Below the pieces are notes generated by a model. The model had not been told where the DNA came from and ran no database searches. It worked only from the letters and a program-made list of their open reading frames with translations. A DNA stretch of 64,000 bases, taken from NCBI RefSeq assembly GCF_030272615.1, contig NC_081415.1:101412796-101476795 (forward strand). Direction: 5' to 3'. Source of the DNA: Cryptomeria japonica (Eukaryota > Streptophyta > Pinopsida > Cupressales > Cupressaceae). Made by a program: the position numbers and the translations under genes. Shown piece after piece: positions 20,510-31,639 of the stretch (the stretch's first letter is position 1; each line of letters starts with the position of its first letter).

Positions 20510-23500
20510 GTAGTCTCAACCTTGTACCTGTGTGATCACAATTTGAAATAGATCTACCAAAATTAAGTTTATACTCTCCATAAACTTTTTACTATCTCTT
20601 ATTGTTGTCTCTGTTCTTTTAACTATACCGGTGAGGTGCTACAAATGCTCTATCGGTGTTTTCTGTCCCTATATCAGTGCCTCAGACATTTCCTTCCACA
20701 ATGATGCTAGATAGTCCAATCTTGGACTTAGTTTTAATCTTAGATGCTTTGCCTTATTCACTATTCTCTCCTTTTCTCTTTCTAATTTAAGTAATTCTTC
20801 CTCAAAATTTGTTATCTTTTGCTCAAAAACTGATAATGTATCAGATGAGTTAACAAAATTATCAGCAAGTTTATTGATTTCATCCTGTACCTTGCTTATT
20901 TTCTTATCTATGTCTACAGTCAAAAAGTTTGTCTTACAGGTGTCTTTGTAGAGAGTTTTGTGCTCTTTCAATAAGTTACACAGTTCTGGTAGAAGTGTGT
21001 CAAAATCCCTAGTACACTTCTTTATCTGCTCATCAAAGAATCTTTGTTTTTCAATTTCTACTGTCCTTCAATGTCTCTTCCTTTATTTTCTCAATGTTTT
21101 CAGTGATATATTTACACAAGGTATCAAGTTGTCCTAAAGAATCTTTATTGTCTATATTACAATTAGGAGCAATTACCTTCAAAATTGGGATTGTGTCATC
21201 TATTGCCTTATAAGCTTGTGAGCTGCAATCTGTTATCCTCTTAATTGAATCTAAGAGTACTTCAGTCACATTAGTTGATTGGTAGCCTGATGATGAGGAA
21301 CCTACATTCTGAGTACCGCCGGTGGAAGTAACCAAGCTTGTATTGACCTCTAGTAGGTCTGTTTATGTTTGCATTTCCTTAAGCAATGGTTTTTCTACTT
21401 CTCTAGTTGCCAGTTGCTTTGTTTCCTTGTGAACCTATGCCTGTTCCGGAGCTTGTTGCTCTTCTTGTTTCTCTGTTAGTTGCTCTGTCTCAGTTTGAGT
21501 CTGAGTTTCTACCTGTTGTTTTTTGTCATCTTCTAGTTTCTCTTGTGTGTTTTCAGTTTGCTCATCTACCGGAGGCTCACTAGCCATGTCAGTCTTATCA
21601 GTTGTATCTTTGTCTACCACAATGTTGATCTTTTGAGTATCAACATCCACTATATATAAGACTTCAGGATTAGGATTGACATCCTCTATATCCATACTTT
21701 CAACTGTCAATTGATCTTTTGTAGTTGTTGTTGTTGTTACCAATGGAGTAATCAAAGAAGGTGGGGGTAAGTTGTCTTTAACTTTGATACTAGGTGGTCC
21801 ACCAATTTTACCTTTACCCTTGTCTTTATCCTTCTGATAAACCTTTATACGTTTGTGGTTCATGTATTCTTCTTATTTTTCTTTTTCAACTAGGAATATA
21901 TCCCATGCATTTTCTGTCTCCTTAGTCACCTCATTAACTCTTCCAACCATTAAAGCAATGTGTTGGTGTGCAGTAGAAAATACTGACCGGTTGGCTTTAG
22001 CAATTAAGTCATCAATTTCTTTAGGTGAATTCACTGGGCATATAGCAAGTAGCTTTTCTATCTTTATTTTCTTGTCAAGTTCTACTACTACTTGTCTCCT
22101 TGCTTCTAGCCTTTTGAATAGTTCATCTGGTACTTCATCCACTACTTCCATCAAAAATTTCTTATACATGTCCATATGTAATATAACACTATTTTCCACT
22201 TGTTCTTTTTCATCTGCAGTCAGAGTGTCATACAATTTTTCTATATTCTTCAGTTTTCCTTCCTCTGTAATTTCATTCAATAGTATGTTAGGAGGGGCCA
22301 TGTCCTTATTTGTCCTCTTCTTCTTCTTGGGTGTCAGTTTCTTCTTTGGTGCAGCCTTTCTTACTGGAGATCTCACTGCTTGTTGTTTTTGTCTTGTCCT
22401 CCTAGGTGAGGGTGTGGTTGTCGATGAGGGATCTCTTTTCCTTACAACTCTCTTGAAATTTGTAGGCATGTCATTCTCTGAAGATGTGCCTACTAGTGAT
22501 AGGTGAGTTTTAGGTTGTGGAGCTGCTAACTCATCCTCTGTTATACCGGTTTGTTCCATTACTTTATCCTTGATTTCTTTTGCTTGCCTAGAACCTCTTC
22601 TTACAAATGCCTCAACCTTTTTTACTCTCTTCTTAGATTGTATTTGGATTTCAATAGTTTCTACACTACCAAATACTTCTTCCTTAGGTTCTTTAGGGGC
22701 TTCCAGAAGTGCTTTAGCATATGTTTCAATTATTTGATCATCTATTTTGTAGCCCATCTCTATTACCCAAACTATCATAGGGATGATTGCTTCCATCTAG
22801 ATCTCATCCTTCTTAATTACAAAGCATATGTTATCCTTATATTTGTCAATAATCTTTTGTGATAATCAGATTCTTTTCTTCATTTTGGCCTTAAGTGCTT
22901 GAAAATAGTCTTGGATATTTTGATCCTTATCTTCTCCCATATTGCTGAATAGTTTTGTTAGCTGTTTACCTACCGATATATCATATCCAAGTTCTTTGTA
23001 GCCTATACCGGGAACCTGTTTGGTTATATGTAGCATCAAACATACTAGCAGATTTCCAAACCTAAAAGTTCCTTTCTTGTCCTTCTTAATCTTGCCTAAG
23101 TTGTCAATTAATTCGTCCTTCAACCACTCACATACATCAATCTTTACATTATCTATGACCATGTCATAAGCACTCTTAATGCATAGACTTGACACTGAAT
23201 TGAGTCTGTTTGCATGAGTTGCCTTATACCCTAATATCATGCTGATAAATCTTACATTAGTATCTTTTACATCATTGACTCTTAAGGACCTTTTATCAGA
23301 TGTAGCACTAGTTAGCTGAGTAACTAGGTCATTGGAGACCTTCTTAGTTTTGTTTGGCCTTTTACCGGTGGTCGGTAACCCTGTGACAACTTTCACAGCT
23401 TCCTTGGTGATTATGTGAATTGCATCTAACCAGAAAAATTCACCATGTACCCTGCTTAAGACTATCCTAATCACATCCTTGGGGAATTTAGGAATGCTAA

Positions 23501-23580
23501 GGATCTCTGTAAATCCTAGGGTTTCAATGATCTTATGTTCATCTTTTATATTACCGGATTCATCACATATGACATATTTA
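20510..23580 (-). pseudogene. Family N large ORF, truncated copy
   Basis: Five open segments between 23,474 and 20,669 encode a diverged copy of the 41,825-45,238 protein. Landmarks are LSRVHGEFFWLDAIH near the start, KKDKKGTFRFGNLLVCLM, WMEA-equivalent IMEAIIPMI, a Lys/Arg-rich hinge (PKKKLTPKKKKRTNKD) and coiled-coil segments at the end. From 23,474 to 21,051 the frame is the same, broken only by stops: CGA to TGA near 22,866, TGG to TAG at 22,797 and others. One indel separates the last segment. The breaks differ from those in the 41,825-45,238 copy, so the ancestral frame was open. Function unknown. Confidence 0.8.
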
Positions 23581-23585
23581 AGCTT

Positions 23586-24460
23586 AGAGTTAGTTTCATA
23601 ATTAGGGTTAAATTTTTTTTAAAAAGGATTAGGGTTGTATTTAATGTTAGATTTAGAGTTAGAATTAGGTTTTACAAATTATGTTAAGGTTAGAATTAAG
23701 GTTATTGTTAAGGTTTGAATTAGTTATAGATATTATTGTAATTTTATAACTATGTGATAATTATGGGCACTCTCTATTATATTATTGCAAGAATATATTA
23801 TTTCAAATTATTATCCACCCCGTGTAAACAATTTTTTTTTACTATTACAATACTAAAAAGGCAAGTACTAGCCACTATGTGGCACTTGTTTAGATATTCA
23901 ATCTTAGCCATGTTGAGATGGTTGATAATGGTTCTTATATTGAGAAGTGAGAATAGTCATATCCATGATAAGCATCATTATTATTTCATTTTTCTTATGG
24001 AAGATCCTTCATCCACAAAATTGTTTTTAGGTGTCAGATATAGGAGCACAAGCCTTAGACTGAAACCTCTCCAACTATCTCATAAATTTATTGATCCCTT
24101 CATTTTTTGATTCTTGTCATTTTATACATGTCTATTTTGAATTATAGACAGATTTAAATGTGTTGTTTAGAAATGTTTGAACTAGTTTATACCCTCCAAC
24201 TTTTGTTCTAATATGAAGTTAGACAATGAGAAATTAGGATCCTTTGGCCCCATACTTTTATCTATTATATCCAAACACAATCATCATTACTATTGATCTA
24301 TTTTGATCATATTCATTAGTATTATACTTTCTTCTTACAAGATACACACTTCAATTAAAAAGGAAAATAATTTGTTTATTTTTAAACATAAGTAGATTTG
24401 ATTTATTTGATTAAGAGTATTATAGGTCATTATTTTTCACTTTAAGTGGACACATTTTCC
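23586..24460. other. AT-rich DNA with TTAGGG-like degenerate repeats
   Basis: 23,586-23,740 is built from variants of TTAGGGTT and TTAAGGTT, and the same character is seen at 19,440-19,507 on the other side of the truncated element. A 118-codon frame at 23,754-24,110 has no recognisable domain and a random-looking composition, so I do not call it. Confidence 0.5.
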
Positions 24461-24464
24461 TTGG

Positions 24465-24640
24465 CTAGGTAAGGTCAAATTATAAGAATAAAATCAAATA
24501 TATATTCATATTAAATTTGGAGAAGACATTAAGAGTTGGAGTTTAAGTGCTTAAATATTAGCCCCATCCCAAGCCCGCTTTTTGTGACTATGTTGCCTTG
24601 TTACATTTGAATGTAGATATATATGCATTTCCATTAATAC
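24465..24640. repeat. Copy of the AT-rich repeat found at 31,640-33,090
   Basis: Shares phrases TTAAATTTGGAGAAG, GTTAAATATTAG-type and CCCACTTTTGTGAC-type with the array on the far side of the copia element, so the copia element probably inserted into one repeat array. Confidence 0.7.
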
Positions 24641-24748
24641 TTAAATAAAAGTACACTATTCACAAAAAAAGAAGAAGGTGAATATGGGATCACCCCTCAG
24701 GAGTGATATGAGTAGCACCCAGAGACAAAAACAACAAAAAACAAATCG

Positions 24749-24866
24749 CTAAGCGACTAAAGCAGTGGTAGCAGGAGGCAAAGGGGGATCACTATCGTCT
24801 TTGGGACCTCGTACATCAATGGGGTCAGGGTTGTTGTCCCAGAGGGACCATGAGAATATATTTTTA
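24749..24866 (-). pseudogene. C-terminal protein tail fragment, perhaps LINE-derived
   Basis: On the minus strand a frame ends with WSLWDNNPDPIDVRGPKDD, then a proline/alanine-rich tail and TAG at 24,749-24,751, followed by a U-rich untranslated-like stretch. The bias toward Asp/Pro looks like real coding sequence. Upstream it runs into the copia LTR at 24,888, so only the tail survives. A retroposed 3' end is likely, but the parent is not identified. Confidence 0.3.
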
Positions 24867-24887
24867 TTTGATCATACACCAAATTTT

Positions 24888-25933
24888 TGTTAGGTCCCGG
24901 TGATAACTGAGATGGGGGAGTGAATCAGTTATCTAAAACTTTAAACCAAAAACAACTTAATCAATTACTGCTTTAATACCGGTGAGATAGTCTATTATAT
25001 CGATGGATAGATTTAGCAGATAAATGCAATACCGGTAAAGATTAATGCATGAAATCAAAAGATAAAATCATCCACAACACATGACACCAATATTTGTACG
25101 TGGAAACCTTGTAAGGGGAAAAACCACAGTGGGAAACCTTACCCACAATCAGATGATACTACTGCAGATAGTAAGTGTACATAAATGGGGTCTGCACATG
25201 TAGAAAGGCCAAGCACCTAGAGCTCACTGCTCAAACACAAATGGGAGTTACACTGACTACAATTAGATGGTTAAATCCAATAAGAATGTACTGCTTAAAA
25301 TAGCATCTTCATATGCTGGATTCAGTACCGATGTAATGCTAATATGCCTTCACAAAAACCTAGCTTCACCTTCAAATGATGTCTTCGTGTATAGCTCTAC
25401 TTAATCTTGCATATCCCTTCACAATATACCTTCTTTGCATTCCACACTTGATCTTACATTTATATCATAACCTAAGACCAATTTTAGTAGGTCGGCTCTA
25501 CAAGATATTATAATAAAAACATTTTACAATCAATATAATATCCGATGCAATAACCGATTGAACATGTCGGCTTAATGCATTTACAACATTAATTAATCAT
25601 CTCCATAGCATGCCATGCTGATCTGGAAAAGATAAACCTGTCGGTGTAACCCTGGATAACCCTGGACCTATTTGTCGGTAAAAGAAAATATGCAAATATG
25701 AATATACCAATGATCAATTCATTAAGAAAAGATGTCCACACAATGTCTTCGACATTACCAAGTATTTTCCATATCATTCCGAGTGCCAATGATCATTATA
25801 TCCTGTCGGTGTAGCATATACCTATAACTATGCAATAGTTACTTGCTTGCCAGTGAATGTTGCTGGATCTCCAAAGTGCTAGTGTTTTATTAGGTGTTGA
25901 CATCAATGAAAAAACCATACCAAAATACCAACA
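24888..25933 (-). repeat. 3' LTR of the copia element
   Basis: 1,046 bp, plus-strand ends TGTTAGG and CCAACA. It contains a perfect 9-bp hairpin (GATAACTGA at 24,902-24,910, TCAGTTATC at 24,925-24,933) and the module GGGGAAAAACCACAGTGGGA common in plant copia LTRs. It differs from the other LTR by roughly 4-5 percent by eye and lacks a 20-bp duplication seen there. Confidence 0.9.
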
Positions 25934-25947
25934 ATCTCCCCCTTTGG
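25934..25947 (-). promoter_or_regulatory. Polypurine tract
   Basis: CCAAAGGGGGAGAT on the sense strand, directly against the 3' LTR. Confidence 0.85.
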
Positions 25948-26355
25948 CATTGATGGCAACACAAGATGGAAAAACCATCAAAGTGCCAAAACAAAAATGC
26001 CAAGTACCAAAAGCCAACAATCTCCAAAAAGATCATAACCAGAAATCAAAATACAGATATAGAGAGTAATAATCTCTCCTAAACAACAATCTCTCCCCCT
26101 GGGAGCAACATGTGTTTTCCAAAGTTTTTCCATACCAATCTTTCCTCAAAAGATAATAAAGATAATGTGTTTTTCCATAGATATCTCTCCCCCTTTGACA
26201 TCAAATGCCAAAGTTACAGAATACCAATTGTTACATACAAAATACCAACCAATCTCACTATACCAACTACTCCTCCTGAGAAGTAGCTTCCTCATCAAAG
26301 CCGGAGTAAAATATATCTCTGTTAATTCTATTGGTTGATGACAGACATCAACTCT
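25948..26355 (-). other. 3' untranslated region of the copia element
   Basis: Noncoding in the sense direction. Several further AAGGGGGAGA-like purine runs occur (near 26,093 and 26,190), as often seen upstream of the main tract. It starts with the arm CATTGATGGCAACAC (25,948-25,962), complementary to the LTR. Confidence 0.6.
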
Positions 26356-29300
26356 CTAAGTGTCTACCGGTGGGGGTATGACCCCAAGCTATTCTCTAAG
26401 ATACTCAAAAGTCTCCTTAGGCAGAGGTTTAGTGAAAATATCTGCAAGCTGCTCTTTAGTATTTACATAAACTAGTTGTATCTCTTTTGCTTCAACTTTT
26501 TCCCTTAGAAAATTTAGTTTAATAGAAACATGTTTTGTTTTAGAATGTAATACTGGATTCTTAGATATATCAATTGCTGTTGTGTTATCACAATAGATAG
26601 TTATAAGTTCCTTGCATTTTACCTTCAAATCTTCCAATATTTGTTTAAGTCATAGTACCTATGTACAATTAGTTGTTGCCGCAACATATTCTGATTCTAC
26701 TGTTGATGAAGATGTGCAACTCTGTTTCTTACTCAACCAAGAAACTAATATGCTTCCAAGAAAAAATGCTCTGTCGGTGGTGCTTTTTCTATCATCAATA
26801 TCACCTACCCAATTTGCATCTGTGTATGCACATAGGTCAAAATTTTCATCTCTAGGATACCATAATCCAAGATTTGGGGTGCCTTGTAAGTACCGGAAAA
26901 TCCTTTTTACTGTTGGTTCATGATTTTTTCTAGGATTACTCTGAAATCTTGAAACAATACATATTACATTCATAATATCAGGTCTGGTTTGTGTCAAATA
27001 CTGTAAACCTCCTATCATAGATCTGTACCTAGTTGGATTCACAGGTGTAGATTCATCCCTTTGTTATAATTTGTCATTTGTTGTCATAGGTGTGCTTACC
27101 GGTTTAGAGTTTTCCATCCCAAATTTCTTGAGTAACTCCTTTAAGTATTTTGATTGACTTAAGAATATACCTTTGTCAATCTGTTATATCTGCAATCCTA
27201 AAAAGAATCTTATTTCACCAATCATAGACATTTCAAATTCTTGTCGCATTTTAATAGAAAAGTCTTTACACAATCCATCTTCTCCTCCAAAAACTATATC
27301 ATCAACAAAAACTTCAATAGCCAAGATGTCATCATTAGTCACTTTATAGTATAAGTTACTGTTAGCATTACCTTTAGAAAAACCAATCTTCAAAAGATAC
27401 TTATCCAATCTTGCATACCAAGCTCTTGGAGCTTGCTTCAATCCATATAAAGCTTTCCTTAACCTGCAAACCATATATTTGTCATCTGTCAAAGAAAATC
27501 CATTAGGTTGTTCAATATAAACTTCCTCTTCAAGATCTCCATTTAGAAATGCACATTTAATATCCATTTGATATACTTTGTAGTTCTTATGTGCTGCAAA
27601 AGCCAAAAATAATCTAACTGCCTCAATTCTAGCTACCGGTGCAAAGGTTTCATTGTAGTCAATTCCTTCTTTCTGAGAATATCCCTTACACACTAATCTT
27701 TCTTTATTTTTGATAACCTTACCATCTTCATTAAGTTTGTTTTTGAATACCCATTTGGTTCCAATTACATTTTTATCTTTAGGTCGGGGAACTAATGTCC
27801 AAGTATTGTTTTTCTCAATTTGTTCTAGTTCTTCTTCCATAACTTTAGTCCAATACTTATCTTCACATGCCTCATTAACTGATGATGGTTCAATTTGAGA
27901 AATAAGACATACCTCTTCATTTGCTAGTCTTCCTCTAGTCATAACTCTTTTAAGCTTGTTTCCAATTATCTGATCTTCAGAATGATTCAATCTTACATAC
28001 CAGGGTGTCTTTGTTTGTTGTTGTTCCTCAGTCACAGTGGAATTTTCAGATGATACCAGTGTAACTGGATCTTCACTCTATACCAGTGGATTCAGTGTAG
28101 GTTCATTCAAAATTTCTATTGTCGGTTCAGAATCTATGTACCTTGAAGTCCCTCTGAATTGTTCATCAATTTTCACATTTGTACTCTCAACAATTTTCTA
28201 CAATCTCTTATTAAAACATCTATATGCTTTACTCTTAGATGAATAACCTAAAAATATTCCTTCGCCACTTCTAGGATCAAATTTCCCAATGTACTCATCT
28301 CTTCTAATGTAACATTTACTTCCAAATATTCTGAAATATTTAAGAGTAGGAGTAATACCAAACCATATTTCATGAGGTGTCTTACCGGTTTCACCTTTGA
28401 TGTGAACTTTGTTAAATGTATAGACCGTTGTGCTTATTGCTTCTCTCCAATATACATGTGGCAAGTTTGCTTCAGATAACATACTTCTAGCTGCATACAA
28501 GATAGTTTTGTTTTTCCTTTCAACAAATCCATTTTGCTGTGGTGTCTGAGGTGTTGATAGTTGTCTTCTGATTCCATTCACTTCATAGAATGCATTAAAC
28601 TCCTTAGATGTAAATTCTCCTCCTTGATCTGACCTTAAACACTTGATTTTCTTATCGGTTTCATTTTCAACCATTGCTTTGAACAGTTTGAACTTTCCAA
28701 GTGCTTCTGATTTTTCTTTGAGAAAAGTAACCCAACACATTCTAGAGTAATCATCAATGATTAGCATGAAATATCTATCACCTTGTAAGCTTTTAGTTCT
28801 AGCTGGACCACATAAATGAGTGCGAATTAAATCAAGAGCATTATTTGATTTTTCAGGAATACTTTTGAAACTAGCTCTAGCTTGTTTTCCAAATTGACAT
28901 TCCTTAAATATTGTATTTTGAGGTTTGACAATTTTAGGTAAATCTCTAACTGCCTTAGTAGTACTGATCTTTACCATGCAATCAAAGTTTACATGACAGA
29001 GTCTCTTATGCCATAACCAACTTTCATCTATATGTGCAATCAAGCATGTCTTTTCACTGTTATTCAAATGAAAGATATTACCCCTAGTCTGGTTACCGGT
29101 TGCAATTTCTAAGCCAGTTCTGTTCATGATTTTGCATTTTCCATTCTTAAATTGTAATTGAAATCCTTTCTCAACTAATTGACCAACACTCAAAAGATTA
29201 TGCTTTAATCCTTCAACAGAGTAGACATTGTCAGTGTTGTGCTTACCATCAAGAGATATCGAACCCTTACCTTTGATTTGACAAGCTTTGTCATCTCCAA

Positions 29301-30507
29301 ATCTTACTAAACTGCCATTGTATTCTTGAAAGTTCAATAATTTTCCTTTGTCTCCTGTCATATGATGTGAGCATCCAAAATCAATTATCCATTCATCTTT
29401 TACCTCAATTTTAGCTACCAAGGCCTGTTCTATTGGTTGCACTGCAGGTACCGGTTGATCTTTTGTTATAGCAACAAAAACCCATCCATTGTTTTCCAGA
29501 TCTTCATCAGAATCATCAGTTACTCCTTCATCAACAACATAGCAAGATTTGTCCCTATTTTTCTTGAATCTGTATCTTTGATATTCAGGGTTAGGTTTGT
29601 ATGTCCTTCTAGCTTCTTCTCTTAGTCTAGCATGTCTATCAGGGCATCTTGAAGCCATATGACCAATCTTATTGCAGTTAAAACATTTAAAGGGTGCTTT
29701 ACCTTCATACTTACTTCCAACTGGACATTTAGGCATTTTTCTTGCAAATAGTGCTTCAAGTTCTTCAAGTTCTTCAAGTTCTTTCCTACTTTCCTCAAGT
29801 TCTCTTGCATAAAAGGCTTTCCAATCAGATTTGTCAAATGATGATGCAGATGAAGTTGATGCTTTGAAAGATAAATCTATCTTCATAGTAGCAACATGAC
29901 CAAATTCCTCAATTTCAAAGGCTGAAAGTTTTCCAATCAATGTATCCCTAGTTACTGATGTATTAGGCATTGTTCTTAATTCATTTATAGAAGTAACCTT
30001 CATTTTGTATGCCAGTGACAATCCTCTTAAAACTTTTGAAACAATTTCATCTTCACTTAAGGTTCCTCCACAACATTTTATACCTAAAACAATTTCATTT
30101 ACCCTTTCCATAAAAGCAGAAATTCTTTCATCTTCTTCCATTTTCAGATTTTCATACCTGACCCGGAAGCTTTCAAGTTTTGCAATTTTAACTGTGGAAT
30201 CTCCTTCATTTAGTGTTTCCAAATGATCCCAAATAGCTTTAGCAGCAGACCTATCTGATAGTCCCATGATTTGCTGATCTGATAATGCGCTCAAAAGTGC
30301 TTCTCTTGCTTTGCAATCATTTTCCTCATCTATTGTCAAGTTAGCTGGACTGGGTTGACCTGGTACAACAACAGTATAACCATTCTTTGTAACTTCCCAG
30401 ATGTCTTTTCCAATGCAATTTAGATGTGTCTCCATTCTGATCTTCCATATTCCATAGTTGGTTCCATCAAGTTTAGGACTGTCCTTCTTGAAATAGTTAG
30501 TAGACAT
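26356..30507 (-). pseudogene. Copia gag-pol polyprotein, one frame with seven stops
   Basis: From ATG 30,507 a single frame of about 1,384 codons runs to 26,356 with no frameshift. Domains: capsid with LDGTNYGIWKIRM and a UBN2 region (to about residue 180), CCHC knuckle CFNCNKIGHMASRC (275-288), protease with WIIDFGCSHHM where the canonical DSG has become DFG, and integrase zinc finger with one expected Cys replaced (IFKECQFG). In the integrase core the first Asp is replaced by His (RTHLCGP) while RSDQGGE and the ERKN Glu remain. Reverse transcriptase shows [22 protein letters not shown] and VFVDDIVF, and RNase H shows DANWVGD and STVESEYVAA. In-frame stops begin at 28,200, 28,080, 27,186, 27,066, 26,661, 26,652 and 26,391 (sense). 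Together with the altered catalytic residues this copy is dead. Confidence 0.95.
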
Positions 30508-30549
30508 TGGATCTCCTCAAGTTGTTAAACTTTTGCAAAAGAGGACTTT

Positions 30550-30561
30550 GCTCTGATACCA
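30550..30561 (-). promoter_or_regulatory. Primer binding site for initiator tRNA-Met
   Basis: Sense TGGTATCAGAGC, two bases after the 5' LTR. Only about 42 nt separate it from the gag ATG. Confidence 0.95.
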
Positions 30562-30563
30562 AT

Positions 30564-31629
30564 TGTTAGGTCTCAATGATAACTGAGAGGGGGGGGGGGG
30601 TGTGAATCAGTTATCTAAAACTTTAAACCAAAAACAACTTAATCAATTACTGCTTTAATACTAGTGAGACAGTCTGTTATACCAGTGGACAAATTTAACA
30701 GATAAATGCAATACCGGTAAAGATTAATGCATGAAATCAAAAGATAAAATCATCCACAACACATGACACCAATATTTGTACGTAGAAACCCTATAAGGGG
30801 AAAAACCACGGTGGGAAACCTTACCCACAATCAGATGATACTACTGCAGATAGTAAGTGTACATAAATGGGGTCTGCACATGCAGAAAGGCCAAGCGCCT
30901 AGAGCTCACTTCTCAAACACAAATGGGAGTCACATTGACTACAATTGGATGGTTATATCCAATAAGAATGTACTGCTTAAAATAGCATCTTCATATGTTG
31001 GATTTAGTACCAGTGTAATGCTAATATGCCTTCACAAAAACCTAGCTTCACCTTCAAATGATGTCTTCGTGTACAGCTCTGCTTAATCTCACATATCCCT
31101 TCACAATATACCTTCTTCGCATTCCACACTTGATCTTACATATAAGATCTTACATTTATATCATAACCTAAGACCAATTTTAGTAGGTCGGCTCTACAAG
31201 ATATTATAATAAAAATATTTTACAATCAATATAATATCCGATGCAATAACTGATTAAACATGTCGGCTTAATGCATTTACAACATTAATTAATCATCTCC
31301 ATAGTGTGTCATGCTGATCTGGAAAAGATAAACCCGTCGATGTAACCTTGGATAACCCTGGACCTATTTGCTAGTAAAAGCAAATATGCAAATATGAATA
31401 TACCAATGATCAATTCATTAAGAAAAGATGTCCACACGATGTCTTCGACATTACCAAGTGTTTTCCATATCACTCTGAGTTCCGGTGATCATTATATCCT
31501 ATGGGTGTACCATATACCAGTAACTATGCAATAGTTACTTGCTTGCCGGTGAATGTTGTTGGATCTCCAAAGTGCTAGTGTTTTATTAGGTGTTGACATT
31601 AATGACAAAACCATACCAAAATACCAACA
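30564..31629 (-). repeat. 5' LTR of the copia element
   Basis: 1,066 bp. It has the same hairpin (30,578-30,586 with 30,607-30,615) around a 12-G run and the same modules as the 3' LTR. A local duplication of CTTACAT-containing sequence near 31,133-31,155 accounts for the extra length. Confidence 0.9.
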
Positions 31630-31639
31630 ATTTCAAGTC

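Larger units (their letters stand above)
19508..23585 (-). mobile_element. Truncated family N LTR element
   Basis: Minus-strand element with its 3' LTR at 19,508-20,317 and most of a long ORF homologous to that of the complete element at 40,843-47,512. The homology stops at about 23,585, just before the ORF start. The gag-like ORF, primer binding site and 5' LTR are missing. Flanks on both sides are degenerate TTAGGG/TTAAGG-type sequence, so a deletion after insertion is likely. Confidence 0.85.
24888..31629 (-). mobile_element. Complete Ty1/copia element, gag-pol present but decayed
   Basis: 6,742 bp on the minus strand. In sense order: 5' LTR (31,629-30,564), initiator tRNA-Met primer site (30,561-30,550), a 42-nt leader, one gag-protease-integrase-RT-RNase H frame (30,507-26,356), polypurine tract and 3' LTR (25,933-24,888). 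The flanks ATTTT and ATTTC agree at four of five bases, consistent with a mutated target duplication. The purine tract CCAAAGGGGGAGAT and the LTR start TGTTGG are typical of SIRE/Maximus-type plant copia elements; lineage assignment is tentative. Confidence 0.95.

Noticed and set aside
21853-22506. 217-codon plus-strand frame
   Set aside because: Antisense shadow of the family N large ORF; the minus strand has the conserved protein.
23754-24110. 118-codon plus-strand frame
   Set aside because: Random-looking composition, no domain, AT-rich noncoding surroundings.
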